NCBI GenBank assembly: GCA_029551145.1
Contig: JAKPGA010000031.1
Span: 52,225-116,224, forward strand
Length of the DNA: 64,000 nucleotides
Source: Thermotogota bacterium
Lineage (GTDB): Bacteria > Thermotogota > Thermotogae > Thermotogales > DSM-5069
Direction of reading: 5' to 3'
Under the pieces are notes generated by a model. It saw nothing but the letters and a program-made list of their open reading frames with translations, searched no databases and was not told where the DNA came from. Both the position numbers and the translations under genes were made by a program. This document shows positions 36,581 through 45,043 of the stretch, piece by piece. Position 1 is the first letter of the stretch, and each line of letters opens with the position of its first letter.

Positions 36581-36603
36581 AAAGGGGGCACATGGCCCCC
36601 TTT
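36581..36603 (-). terminator. Intercistronic hairpin after the binding-protein gene
   Basis: AAAGGGGGC (36603-36595 on the minus strand) pairs perfectly with GCCCCCTTT (36589-36581) around a 5-base loop. Only a three-T tail follows, so it is more likely a partial terminator or an mRNA 3'-end stabiliser that raises binding-protein yield over the permeases. Confidence 0.6.
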
Positions 36604-36610
36604 GCTATCG

Positions 36611-38365
36611 CTATTTCTTCCAGATCCAATCAATGTTCCAGAGCATACCACCAAAAGCGGTTGGTTCCAGATTCTGCAGTTTATCGACGTAGGCATACAG
36701 GTAATTTTGCTGAATCGTGTAGATCAAAGGTAGGTGTTCAGAGACGAGTTCTTGGTATCTTGAGAACATCTGGTAAACCTTCTTTTGGTCAAGTATTCTC
36801 ACGTTTTCTCTGAAGATCTTATCGATCTCGACTTCCCAGTCGGGCGCTTCGTAAATGTCAGCGCTCACAAAGTTCTTAACTTTCGGGCTGTAGTTCCAGA
36901 AATGCAGCGCGCCATCGAGTTTCCAGACATTGGCACCACCCTGGGGTTCATCAGAACCGGTCAAACCTATGACGATTGCGTCCCAATCGCCCGTCGCTGT
37001 CATCTTCTGAACAAGCGTGTTGAAATCAATGGGTGTAAATACGACTTTGATTCCAAGTTTTGCAAGCTCATCTCTGAGTATATTGCAGGTACCTTCGCGT
37101 TGAGTATTACCCGCGTTGGTCATGAGAATGAACTCCACTTTGTTGCCACTTGCATCAACACAGTTTCCATCCTTATCCCAGCTGAATCCACCCAACTGCA
37201 GCATCATGCGGGCGTAGTCCAGATCGTATGGGTACTTTCTCAGTACGTCATCATTGTAGAATGCGGCAGCAGCGGCGCTTATTGGACCCCACTGCGCAAC
37301 ACCGAGACCAGCGAGCAGTGTATCTATCATTGCATCTTTGTCCATGGAGTAAGCAATGGCCTTTCTGAAGAATTCATTTCTGAACCAGCTTCTCTTAACA
37401 GGATCTGTGCAGTTGAAGTTCAATGTGACAAAGGTTGTTCCGAAGTTTGGTCCTCCTGTTCCAACGATCCAGCCCTTTTCCTTAGCCTTATTCTTGATTT
37501 CTGGATAGAACTGGGCTGTTACACCGTAAACGTCTATTTCGCCGTTTTCGAAGGCGAGTCTGATAGCATTCAGGTCTGGTATTATCTTAAGCACATACTC
37601 ATCAAGATATGGTAGTTGCTGTCCGTTTGCATCTTTCTTATAGTAGTACGGGTTTTTGACCATTCTCACAAATTGATCGGGCACATATTCAACTGGAATG
37701 AATGGGCCAAGACCGACAAGCTCTTTCTTATTAATGGCGTCAACAGTCCACATTTCTTTGAATTTGCCTTGTTTCACCCATGGCTCAGCGATGTGCTTTG
37801 GAAGAATTTGAATGCCAGCTGCATATCTGACTGCGAGTCTGTAAGGCTCTTGATAGGTGATTTTCACGGTGTAGTCATCTACCTTTTCAGCCACAGGTAG
37901 TCTTCCCTGAGAATCTTCAAGCAGATTTGCCATATCGTTTGGTATGTCTGGGTTACAGTAAATATCATTCAAGCTGAAGACAAAGTCATCTGCTGTGAAC
38001 GGCGCACCATCTGACCATTTGATGCCCTTTCTGATCTTCAGGGTGATGATCATCTTTTCGTCGTCCGTTACCTCTACCTCGCACCGTTCTGCAAGTGCCG
38101 GGTACATTCTTGCGTAGTTGTCCATTTCAATCAGGCTTATCAGGAACACGTTGATCACAGCGGTAGAACTCGTCTCTTGTGCAACGATGGGGTTCACTGT
38201 CTTTGGACCACTACCGAGTTGAGGAGCGATCAAAGTTCCACCAGGCTTACCAGTAGCTTTTGCTCCCAGGTACGGCGTGTTTTCGTCAAAATAGACGTAT
38301 TTCTCAGCAGCAAAGCTCAGAACGAAAAATGCCAGTACTAATGCCACTGTCAGAACTCTCTTCAT
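36611..38365 (-). CDS. ABC transporter substrate-binding protein, family 5
   Basis: A 584-residue extracytoplasmic receptor. The signal peptide MKRVLTVALVLAFFVLSFA is followed by a mature start near AEKYVYFDE. Typical family 5 blocks are present: IRKGIKWSDGAPFTADDFVFSL, NPYYYKKD, the RLAFENGEIDVY stretch and FRKAIAYSMDKD. No lipobox is seen. It would bind peptides or, as often in Thermotogae, oligosaccharides. It is the only binding protein beside four permeases and four ATPases. Confidence 0.9.
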   Translation of the reverse strand: MKRVLTVALVLAFFVLSFAAEKYVYFDENTPYLGAKATGKPGGTLIAPQLGSGPKTVNPIVAQETSSTAVINVFLISLIEMDNYARMYPALAERCEVEVTDDEKMIITLKIRKGIKWSDGAPFTADDFVFSLNDIYCNPDIPNDMANLLEDSQGRLPVAEKVDDYTVKITYQEPYRLAVRYAAGIQILPKHIAEPWVKQGKFKEMWTVDAINKKELVGLGPFIPVEYVPDQFVRMVKNPYYYKKDANGQQLPYLDEYVLKIIPDLNAIRLAFENGEIDVYGVTAQFYPEIKNKAKEKGWIVGTGGPNFGTTFVTLNFNCTDPVKRSWFRNEFFRKAIAYSMDKDAMIDTLLAGLGVAQWGPISAAAAAFYNDDVLRKYPYDLDYARMMLQLGGFSWDKDGNCVDASGNKVEFILMTNAGNTQREGTCNILRDELAKLGIKVVFTPIDFNTLVQKMTATGDWDAIVIGLTGSDEPQGGANVWKLDGALHFWNYSPKVKNFVSADIYEAPDWEVEIDKIFRENVRILDQKKVYQMFSRYQELVSEHLPLIYTIQQNYLYAYVDKLQNLEPTAFGGMLWNIDWIWKK

Positions 38366-38378
38366 GCCAATACACCCC

Positions 38379-39359
38379 CTATTTCACCAGGTGGCAAGCC
38401 ACCCAGCGGTTTTCAGATACCTTCCGAAATTCAGGATACACTTTTTCACATATTTCCATCTTATAGGGACATCTTGGATTGAAAAAACATCCACTCGGTC
38501 TTGAAATGGGACTTGGTACCCCGCCTTTTAGTATGATTCTCTGCCTCGATCTCTCCACTTTTGGATCTGGAATCGGTGTCGCTGAAAGTAGTGCCATACT
38601 GTAGGGATGAAGTGGCTCTTCAAAGACTTCATCTGTTTCACCAAGCTCCACGATCTTACCCAAATACATTATACCAACTGTGTGACTTATAAATCTCACA
38701 AGACCCAAGTTGTGTGAGATGAACAGGTAACTGAATCTGAATCTCTCTTGAAAATCGAGGAACAGATTTATGATCTGCGCTTGTACCGAAACATCAAGAG
38801 ATGAAGTTGGTTCGTCGAGTATGAGAAACTCTGGTTCAATCGCAATAGCTCTTGCAATGGCTATTCTCTGTCTTTGCCCCCCACTGAATTGATGGGGATA
38901 CCTGTCCAAATGGAAGGCTTTTAGTCCAACCATTTCCATAAGGCTCTTGGCTCTATCATACGCCTCCTGTTTGGTGCGTGCGACTTTGTGAAAGATCATG
39001 GGTTCGGTGACAATCTGTCCGATGGTCATCCTTGGATTCAAAGAGCTCATTGGGTCTTGAAAGACTATCTGCATCTTTCTTCTGAACGGGAGCAATTCAC
39101 TATAGCCAAACTTGGATATGTCGGTGTTCTCAAAGAATATCTGCCCCTCTGTGGGGTTTGTGAGCTTCAGGACAGTTCTTGCCACCGTGGTCTTACCACA
39201 ACCCGATTCGCCTACGAGTGCAAAGGTCTTACCCTTCTCTATATCAAAACTCACGTCATCTACAGCTTTGATTTCTGCAACGGTTCGCTTTATGAGAAAT
39301 CCTTGCTTCACCGGGAAGTATTTCTTGAGGTTTTTCACACTGAGCAAGATCTCGGTCAC
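38379..39359 (-). CDS. Peptide-type ABC transporter ATPase, OppF/DppF family
   Basis: A 326-residue ATPase: Walker A GESGCGKTT, Q-loop VFQDPMSSLNPR, signature FSGGQRQRIAIARA, Walker B LILDEPTSSLD, H-loop ISHN. The C-terminal oligopeptide/dipeptide region (GCFFNPRCPYKMEIC) contains the cysteine cluster reported to hold a [4Fe-4S] centre in Dpp ATPases. GTG 39359 abuts the stop of the preceding gene. Powers uptake with the OppD partner. Confidence 0.92.
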   Translation of the reverse strand: MTEILLSVKNLKKYFPVKQGFLIKRTVAEIKAVDDVSFDIEKGKTFALVGESGCGKTTVARTVLKLTNPTEGQIFFENTDISKFGYSELLPFRRKMQIVFQDPMSSLNPRMTIGQIVTEPMIFHKVARTKQEAYDRAKSLMEMVGLKAFHLDRYPHQFSGGQRQRIAIARAIAIEPEFLILDEPTSSLDVSVQAQIINLFLDFQERFRFSYLFISHNLGLVRFISHTVGIMYLGKIVELGETDEVFEEPLHPYSMALLSATPIPDPKVERSRQRIILKGGVPSPISRPSGCFFNPRCPYKMEICEKVYPEFRKVSENRWVACHLVK

Positions 39360-40340
39360 CTAATTGCCACCTCCGACTGGATTGAAACAGCGTACGAAGT
39401 GTCCCTGAGAGATTTCTATCATATCGGGAATTTTCTGGTTGCATTCATCTACGTTTCTTGGACATCTTGGTAAGAAAGGACAGACCTTGGGTATGTCTAT
39501 CATTCTGGGTGGCTGGCCTGGGATCGGTTCGAGTCTATCGATTTTTCTGTCGATTCTTGGGATACTCCTGAGTAGCATGTGTGTGTATGGATGAGCTGGA
39601 TTGTAGAACACGTCATCAGAACTTCCCACTTCTATTTGCTTACCACCGTACATCACGATTATCCTGTGGGCCATTGAAGCTATTACTCCAAGATCATGGG
39701 TTATGAATATCATGGCTGTTCCCAATCTTTGTTGAAGGTCTTTCATCAAATCGAGTATCTGAGCTTGTATTGTAACATCGAGCGCCGTTGTTGGTTCATC
39801 TGCAATCAAGATCGAAGGATTACAGCTCAATGCAATGGCGATCACTACACGCTGTCTCATACCACCGCTGAATTCAAATGGATAGGACTTCATTCTCTTC
39901 TCAGGTTCCGGTATCTGGACCATGCCAAGCATCTCAACAGCTCTTTTGTAAGCTTCTTCTTTGGAGACCTTCTGGTGCTGTATGATTGTCTCCATCAATT
40001 GATCTCCGATTGTGTACAACGGGTTCAACGAAGTCATCGGGTCTTGGAACACCATACTGATTTCTTTACCACGGATTCTGTACATTTCTTTCTCATCGAA
40101 CCTCATTATGTCCTGACCTTTGTATATGATCTGGCCGCTTACTATTTTTCCGGGGTGTTTGATCAACCTCATAATCGATTTCACGGTTACACTCTTACCG
40201 GACCCGGTTTCACCAACGATACCCAGTACCTCTTTCGGCGACAAATCAAAGCTGACATCGTCAACTGCTGCCACAACACCTTCGTCCATGTAGAAATAGG
40301 TGGAAAGATTTCTAACAGAAAGAATATTCTCCAAACTCAA
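39360..40340 (-). CDS. Peptide-type ABC transporter ATPase, OppD/DppD family
   Basis: A 326-residue ATPase with Walker A GETGSGKSV, VFQDPMTSLNPLY, signature FSGGMRQRVVIAIAL, Walker B ILIADEPTTALD and the H-loop ITHD. The C-terminal domain has CPFLPRCPRNVDEC, the cysteine cluster of this class. It starts with TTG 40340, overlapping the preceding small gene by four bases. It forms the heterodimer with the OppF-type protein encoded next. Confidence 0.92.
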   Translation of the reverse strand: MSLENILSVRNLSTYFYMDEGVVAAVDDVSFDLSPKEVLGIVGETGSGKSVTVKSIMRLIKHPGKIVSGQIIYKGQDIMRFDEKEMYRIRGKEISMVFQDPMTSLNPLYTIGDQLMETIIQHQKVSKEEAYKRAVEMLGMVQIPEPEKRMKSYPFEFSGGMRQRVVIAIALSCNPSILIADEPTTALDVTIQAQILDLMKDLQQRLGTAMIFITHDLGVIASMAHRIIVMYGGKQIEVGSSDDVFYNPAHPYTHMLLRSIPRIDRKIDRLEPIPGQPPRMIDIPKVCPFLPRCPRNVDECNQKIPDMIEISQGHFVRCFNPVGGGN

Positions 40341-40918
40341 TTCCCTCCTGACTCAGAAACTATATAAAATTGATCTGTTCTCGAATCGTAGAACATTAAT
40401 TTCTTGCCATTCATTTCTATCCATAATGATAACACAAGATAGCCATTTTCAAATATTTTCTCTTCACTCTTTAATACATCGCTGATTATCTTATAAGCTA
40501 TTTCATCGAAACTGTTCGCTTGCGGCTTTACGGTGTATACGACTTCAGGTTCATCGGATAGAGATACTGTGATCACCTGCTCGAATCTTCTTCTTTCAGA
40601 TCGAAGATTGTCTCCCGCTTTGATATGAGATGATACCACATCCATGATCTTCTTTTCAAGTGTTTCACTCCAGTAGAATCTGAAAATCTGACCGTGATAA
40701 GTCAGATGATCATCATATACAATCAAAGTTGCCTTGTTAGAACTGTTTTCTTTGTACTCAGCAGCGATCCGCTTCAATGCAGATTCAAAGGCATTCTTTG
40801 TTTGATCGTCACATTCGAAATTCACATAGATTACACCTGGCTTGGAATACCTGAACATCAACAAAATTAAAACCAAGCAAGTGAGAATGGCGATCCAAGA
40901 TAATCTTTGGGTTTTCAT
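40337..40918 (-). CDS. Unrecognised single-pass membrane protein between the two transporter sets
   Basis: A 193-residue protein with one N-terminal membrane helix (about 7-25, SWIAILTCLVLILLMF) and a soluble alpha/beta region probably outside the membrane. No lipobox is evident. Strand-rich stretches (GVIYVNFECDD, ATLIVYDDHLTYHG) alternate with helices. It overlaps both neighbours by four bases (ATGA at each end), so it is translated as part of the transporter operon. No family recognised; a transporter accessory or assembly role is a guess. Confidence 0.6.
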   Translation of the reverse strand: MKTQRLSWIAILTCLVLILLMFRYSKPGVIYVNFECDDQTKNAFESALKRIAAEYKENSSNKATLIVYDDHLTYHGQIFRFYWSETLEKKIMDVVSSHIKAGDNLRSERRRFEQVITVSLSDEPEVVYTVKPQANSFDEIAYKIISDVLKSEEKIFENGYLVLSLWIEMNGKKLMFYDSRTDQFYIVSESGGN

Positions 40919-42081
40919 TTCACCAAATGACAAGCCACATAGTGATCAGGCTTCACTTCCCTCAATTGAGGTTCTATCTTGCTACATTCTTCAACTGCCA
41001 TGTAACATCTTGTGTGGAAACGGCAGCCTGAGGGAGGATTTATCGGACTTGGCACATCTCCCTTCAAGATTATTCGTTCCTTCTTTATATTGGGATTCGG
41101 TATGGGTATTGCACTCATAAGCGCGCGTGTGTATGGATGAAGTGGTTCATCAAATAGGTTCTTCTTAGGTGCTGACTCTACAATCTTTCCAAGGTACATT
41201 ACTATGACCCTGTCGCTGACGTACTTGATGACAGACAGATCGTGTGATATGAACAAATACGTCAACTTGTGTTCTTTTTGAAGGTCTTTCATCAGATTTA
41301 TGACCTGTGAGCGTATGGACACATCGAGTGCCGCCACGGCCTCATCGGCTATTATCAATTTTGGAGATAGAGCGAGCGCCCTTGCCACACCGATTCTCTG
41401 ACGCTGACCACCTGAAAACTCGTGTGGAAATCTGTATATGTACTCACCACTTATTCCGACGTCTTCCAAAACCGCTTTAACTCTCTCGACCACTTCTTTA
41501 TCCCCTCTAACCAACCTGTGTGTGAGTGGACCTTCACCCACGATAGTTTTCACACGGAGCCTTGGATTCAGTGAACTGTAGGGATCTTGGAAGACTATCT
41601 GAAGGTCTCTTCTGAACTTCTTTCTTTTTTCATCCATGTTCGAGAGCATCACAGAGAGGAATTTGGATGCTGAACCCTTCGCGTCGCCAAAAAAGATTTC
41701 AGCGTACCTGCGGTCTATTCCTTGTAGTGAATCTATCACTGAATCTGTTGAACCCTTCTCTTTGAGTAGCTGCTGGAATCTGTCCGTATAGCTTCTTTTG
41801 AGGTATGATCTTGCCTTTGTCGTTGGAAGGAAGTAATATGTTGTATCTTCCTCTCCAACGATAATCCTTCCTGAAGTGGGCTCGTACAAGCGCAGTAATG
41901 TCATACCGATCGTCGTCTTTCCACAACCTGATTCACCAACAAGTCCCACTGTTTCTCCCTCAAAGACGTCGAACGAGACATCATCAACGGCCTTAACCCA
42001 AGCTACAACTCGTTTAAAAACCCCAGCTCTGATTGGAAAATACTTAATAAGTCGTTCTATCCTGACAAGTGGTTGTTTCAT
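40915..42081 (-). CDS. Peptide-type ABC transporter ATPase, OppF family with internal insertion
   Basis: A 388-residue ATPase, about 65 residues longer than its paralogue at 38379. Walker A GESGCGKTT is at 49-57, then an extra charged segment at about 78-155 before the Q-loop IVFQDPYSSLNPR (162-174). Signature FSGGQRQRIGVARAL, Walker B LIIADEAVAALD (Ala and Val where most have Pro and Thr, with Glu kept), and a C-terminal GCRFHTRCYMAVEEC cluster. ATG 42081 overlaps the OppD-type gene before it. The insertion sits near the helical subdomain that contacts the permease. Confidence 0.88.
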   Translation of the reverse strand: MKQPLVRIERLIKYFPIRAGVFKRVVAWVKAVDDVSFDVFEGETVGLVGESGCGKTTIGMTLLRLYEPTSGRIIVGEEDTTYYFLPTTKARSYLKRSYTDRFQQLLKEKGSTDSVIDSLQGIDRRYAEIFFGDAKGSASKFLSVMLSNMDEKRKKFRRDLQIVFQDPYSSLNPRLRVKTIVGEGPLTHRLVRGDKEVVERVKAVLEDVGISGEYIYRFPHEFSGGQRQRIGVARALALSPKLIIADEAVAALDVSIRSQVINLMKDLQKEHKLTYLFISHDLSVIKYVSDRVIVMYLGKIVESAPKKNLFDEPLHPYTRALMSAIPIPNPNIKKERIILKGDVPSPINPPSGCRFHTRCYMAVEECSKIEPQLREVKPDHYVACHLVK

Positions 42082-43085
42082 TGCTTATCACCAGCCTCTT
42101 TCTTCTTTGCCTGTTCGACCTTCTCCCAAAAGAAACATCTCACCAGATGGCCGTTCACAACCTCTTTCAATTCTGGTTCCTCAGACTTGCACTTTTCTTC
42201 TGCGAATTCACATCTTGGATGGAATTTGCATCCTGTTGGGAACTTCAAGGGGTTTGGCACTATGCCGGGGATATTGTAAAGTCGTGTTTGTTCGATATCA
42301 AGTCTTGGGATGGCGTGCAGAAGTCCCCATGTGTATGGATGCTTTGGATCGTTGAACAGTGTTTTGACATCGGTGTATTCAACGGCTTTACCGGCGTACA
42401 TAACCACTACACGATCTGCATTTTCAGCGATCACGCCCATGTCATGGGTTATCAGAATTATTGCCATGCCGTATTCTCTTTGGAGTTGCTTCATCAACTC
42501 CATTATCTGAGCTTGTATGGTCACATCAAGCGCCGTTGTTGGCTCATCGGCGATGAGAATCTTTGGCTTGCACGACAATGCCATGGCTATCATGGCCCTT
42601 TGGCGCATGCCCCCAGAGAGTTCGTGCGGATACTCATCGACTCTCTTTTCTGGCTCAGGAATACCAACCTTTCTGAGCAAGTCCACCGCCATCTTCTTTG
42701 CCGTTGTTTCATCAACCTTCTGGTGCAAAACAATAGCCTCAACGATTTGTTCTCCTATTGTGAAAACAGGGTTGAGCGCTACCATGGGTTCCTGAAAGAT
42801 CATGGCGATATCTTTGCCACGTATCTTTCTCATAGATTCCTCAGAAATTTTGGTCAAATCGACGTTGTCGAAGACAATGGATCCTTCAACGATCCTTCCT
42901 TTTTCATCGAGTATACGGAGTATGGAAAGAGAAGTGACACTTTTGCCACATCCCGATTCACCAACGATTCCAAGCGTCTCGCCCTGGAAGACGTCGAAAT
43001 CTACTCCATCTACCGCCTTCACAATGCCGTCTTCTGTATAGAAATAAGTTCTCAAATTTCTTACGCTGAGTATTGGCTCTTTCAC
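42078..43085 (-). CDS. Peptide-type ABC transporter ATPase, OppD family
   Basis: A 335-residue ATPase: Walker A GESGCGKSV, Q-loop IFQEPMVALNPV, signature LSGGMRQRAMIAMAL, Walker B ILIADEPTTALD, H-loop ITHDMG, and the cysteine cluster GCKFHPRCEFAEEKC. It is the first ATPase of the upstream transporter set. GTG 43085 is preceded by AGGAGTGATAAC. The stop overlaps the OppF-type start by four bases. Confidence 0.92.
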   Translation of the reverse strand: MKEPILSVRNLRTYFYTEDGIVKAVDGVDFDVFQGETLGIVGESGCGKSVTSLSILRILDEKGRIVEGSIVFDNVDLTKISEESMRKIRGKDIAMIFQEPMVALNPVFTIGEQIVEAIVLHQKVDETTAKKMAVDLLRKVGIPEPEKRVDEYPHELSGGMRQRAMIAMALSCKPKILIADEPTTALDVTIQAQIMELMKQLQREYGMAIILITHDMGVIAENADRVVVMYAGKAVEYTDVKTLFNDPKHPYTWGLLHAIPRLDIEQTRLYNIPGIVPNPLKFPTGCKFHPRCEFAEEKCKSEEPELKEVVNGHLVRCFFWEKVEQAKKKEAGDKQ

Positions 43086-43097
43086 GTTATCACTCCT

Positions 43098-43976
43098 TTA
43101 TCCTCTGAGCCTCGGGTCAAAAACATCTCTTAACGCGTCTCCAACCAAGTTCCAAGCAAGAACAAAAAGGACCATCGCAACCCCAGGATAGACTATCGCG
43201 TACCAGTACTTGAACGCTTCACCAGATGCACCAAGCAACCAATTTCTGGCAAAGTTCAGTAGTGAACCCCAATCTGCGTAACCAACAGGCGCACCAAGAC
43301 CAAGAAAACTCAAAGCGGCTGCCGTTATCACCAAAGAGCCAATTCTCATAGTTGCTTGTATGACCACAGGGAATATCGTGTTTGGCAGTACATGTTTCAG
43401 TATCACCAAATAATCGTTGACTCCCAATGCTCTTGCTGCGAGCACATACTGTTCTTCTCTCACCTGCAGGATATTTCCCCTTATAAGCCTTGCTGTTGCC
43501 ATCCAGCCAAACATGATTAGAGAGATCATCACCTTATTCAATCCCATACCCAGGAATGCGGTTACAACGATGGCAGCCAATATATATGGAATAGATAAGA
43601 ACACATCGGTTATTCTCATCAGTATCTCATCTAACCAGCCACCAAAGTACCCGGCGACAGAACCTATCAACAATCCTATGATTGTTGAGGTGAGCGTCAC
43701 AATCAACCCGACCTTGAAGGCTGTTCTGGTACCCCAGATGACTCCATAGAAGATATCTCTGCCATCTATTACGCCGAATGGATGTTCCGTGCTTGGTGGT
43801 TGCGGGGTCTTGTCCCATGTCACTATCGGGATCATATATGGGTCGTAAGACTGTGGCGGACAGATGAGTGGAGCACCTATCGCAATCACAGTGAAGAATA
43901 TCAATAGTGAGAAACCAAGAACAGCTGAAGGGTTTCTCAGCAATCTTTTTATCATTCTTTTGGTTTCGGTTCTCAC
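43098..43976 (-). CDS. Peptide-type ABC transporter permease, OppC/DppC family
   Basis: A 292-residue permease of normal length. It has an N-terminal helix (SAVLGFSLLIFFTVIAIGAPL), the HPFGVIDGRDIFYGVIWG block, five further helices and the EAA loop AARALGVNDYLVILKHVLPN. Compare the paralogue at 34056, which has a large insertion where this one has only about 30 residues. It starts with GTG 43976 behind GAGGTTGG. Partner of the OppB-type permease directly upstream. Confidence 0.9.
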   Translation of the reverse strand: MRTETKRMIKRLLRNPSAVLGFSLLIFFTVIAIGAPLICPPQSYDPYMIPIVTWDKTPQPPSTEHPFGVIDGRDIFYGVIWGTRTAFKVGLIVTLTSTIIGLLIGSVAGYFGGWLDEILMRITDVFLSIPYILAAIVVTAFLGMGLNKVMISLIMFGWMATARLIRGNILQVREEQYVLAARALGVNDYLVILKHVLPNTIFPVVIQATMRIGSLVITAAALSFLGLGAPVGYADWGSLLNFARNWLLGASGEAFKYWYAIVYPGVAMVLFVLAWNLVGDALRDVFDPRLRG

Positions 43977-43989
43977 GATTCCAACCTCC

Positions 43990-45027
43990 TCAGCTAAAGC
44001 GAATTCTTGGGTCGACGGCAGCGTAGAGTATGTCGATTACAAGGTTGCCAATTACCAGAATTAGCGAGTAGAAAAGCGTCGAAGCCATGATAGATGCGTA
44101 GTCAAGTTGTGTGGCAGCAGTTGCTGTAAAGCTACCCATGCCTGTCCTGTTGAAGACCATTTCCACGATCACAGTGCCTGCGAAGAGCTGTATCACCATT
44201 CCGCCACCAACTGTGATGACGGGTATCATTGCATTCTTGCGCGCGTGCTTGTTGATGACGACATTTTCGGCCAACCCCTTAGCTCTTGCCGTGCGAATGT
44301 ATTCTTTGGTTAAGACTTCGAGCATGCTGGAACGGGTTATTCTCAACAGATATGCCCACCACAACCATGAGAGTGTTAAGATAGGGGCAATCAGGTGTTG
44401 CATAGCATCGACAAAGACGTCAAATCTGCCATTGAACAGTGCATCCAACGTCACAAGCGACGTGAACCTTTTGAACTCAGGTGATTTTACAACTGTGTCG
44501 GCCCAAAAACTGAGATTTCCTGGTGGAAACCAGCCAAGCACACTGTAGAAAACCATCAGAACCAGAAGTCCAAAAACAAAATCTGGAAAACTCCAACCCA
44601 CTACTGCAAAGATACGGACAAAATGATCTATGAATTTATCGCGATTTACAGCCGCTATCATGCCCAACCACACGCCCACAAATACCACTGGTACTATGGC
44701 GTAGAGTGCAAGTTCAACGGTCCACGGCAGTCTGTTCAAAATCGCATCCTTAACCGGTTCCTTACCGACAACAGACCAGCCAAGATCTCCGCTCAAAGTG
44801 TTCTTGAGCCACTTCACGTATCTGACAACCATTGGATCTTTCAGTCCGTATTTTTCCTTTATCTTTTCCAACTGGTTTGGAGTCAGTTTGTCCAGCAATC
44901 CTGGGTTCACATAGGCCGCTAAGAGTCTATCTGATCCCAAGCTCTGAATCATTCCAAATACAATGAGCGATATTCCAAACAAGATCAACGGCAACAGTAA
45001 CAATCTTCTTACGATATAAGCGACCAA
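43990..45027 (-). CDS. Peptide-type ABC transporter permease, OppB/DppB family
   Basis: A 345-residue six-helix permease with the N-terminal MVAYIVRRLLLLPLILFG anchor and EAA loop RTARAKGLAENVVINKHARKNA. It is the first transporter gene after the chemoreceptor, 16 bases downstream, starting with TTG 45027 behind GGAGGTGTAA. No binding-protein gene lies next to this set; the one at 36611 might serve both systems, or another is encoded elsewhere. Confidence 0.9.
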   Translation of the reverse strand: MVAYIVRRLLLLPLILFGISLIVFGMIQSLGSDRLLAAYVNPGLLDKLTPNQLEKIKEKYGLKDPMVVRYVKWLKNTLSGDLGWSVVGKEPVKDAILNRLPWTVELALYAIVPVVFVGVWLGMIAAVNRDKFIDHFVRIFAVVGWSFPDFVFGLLVLMVFYSVLGWFPPGNLSFWADTVVKSPEFKRFTSLVTLDALFNGRFDVFVDAMQHLIAPILTLSWLWWAYLLRITRSSMLEVLTKEYIRTARAKGLAENVVINKHARKNAMIPVITVGGGMVIQLFAGTVIVEMVFNRTGMGSFTATAATQLDYASIMASTLFYSLILVIGNLVIDILYAAVDPRIRFS

Positions 45028-45043
45028 AGATTACACCTCCTAA

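Noticed and set aside
36785..37615. 276-codon plus-strand open frame inside the binding-protein gene
   Set aside because: Antisense to a complete family 5 binding protein; no signal of coding in its own right.
42069..43133. 354-codon plus-strand open frame antisense to the OppD-type ATPase
   Set aside because: Long only because of the composition of the real gene on the other strand; translation is rich in Cys, His and Trp with no family features.
34056..45027. Recent duplication or assembly repeat of the transporter genes
   Set aside because: The two sets differ clearly in sequence and in insertions, so they are old paralogues and not an assembly artefact.
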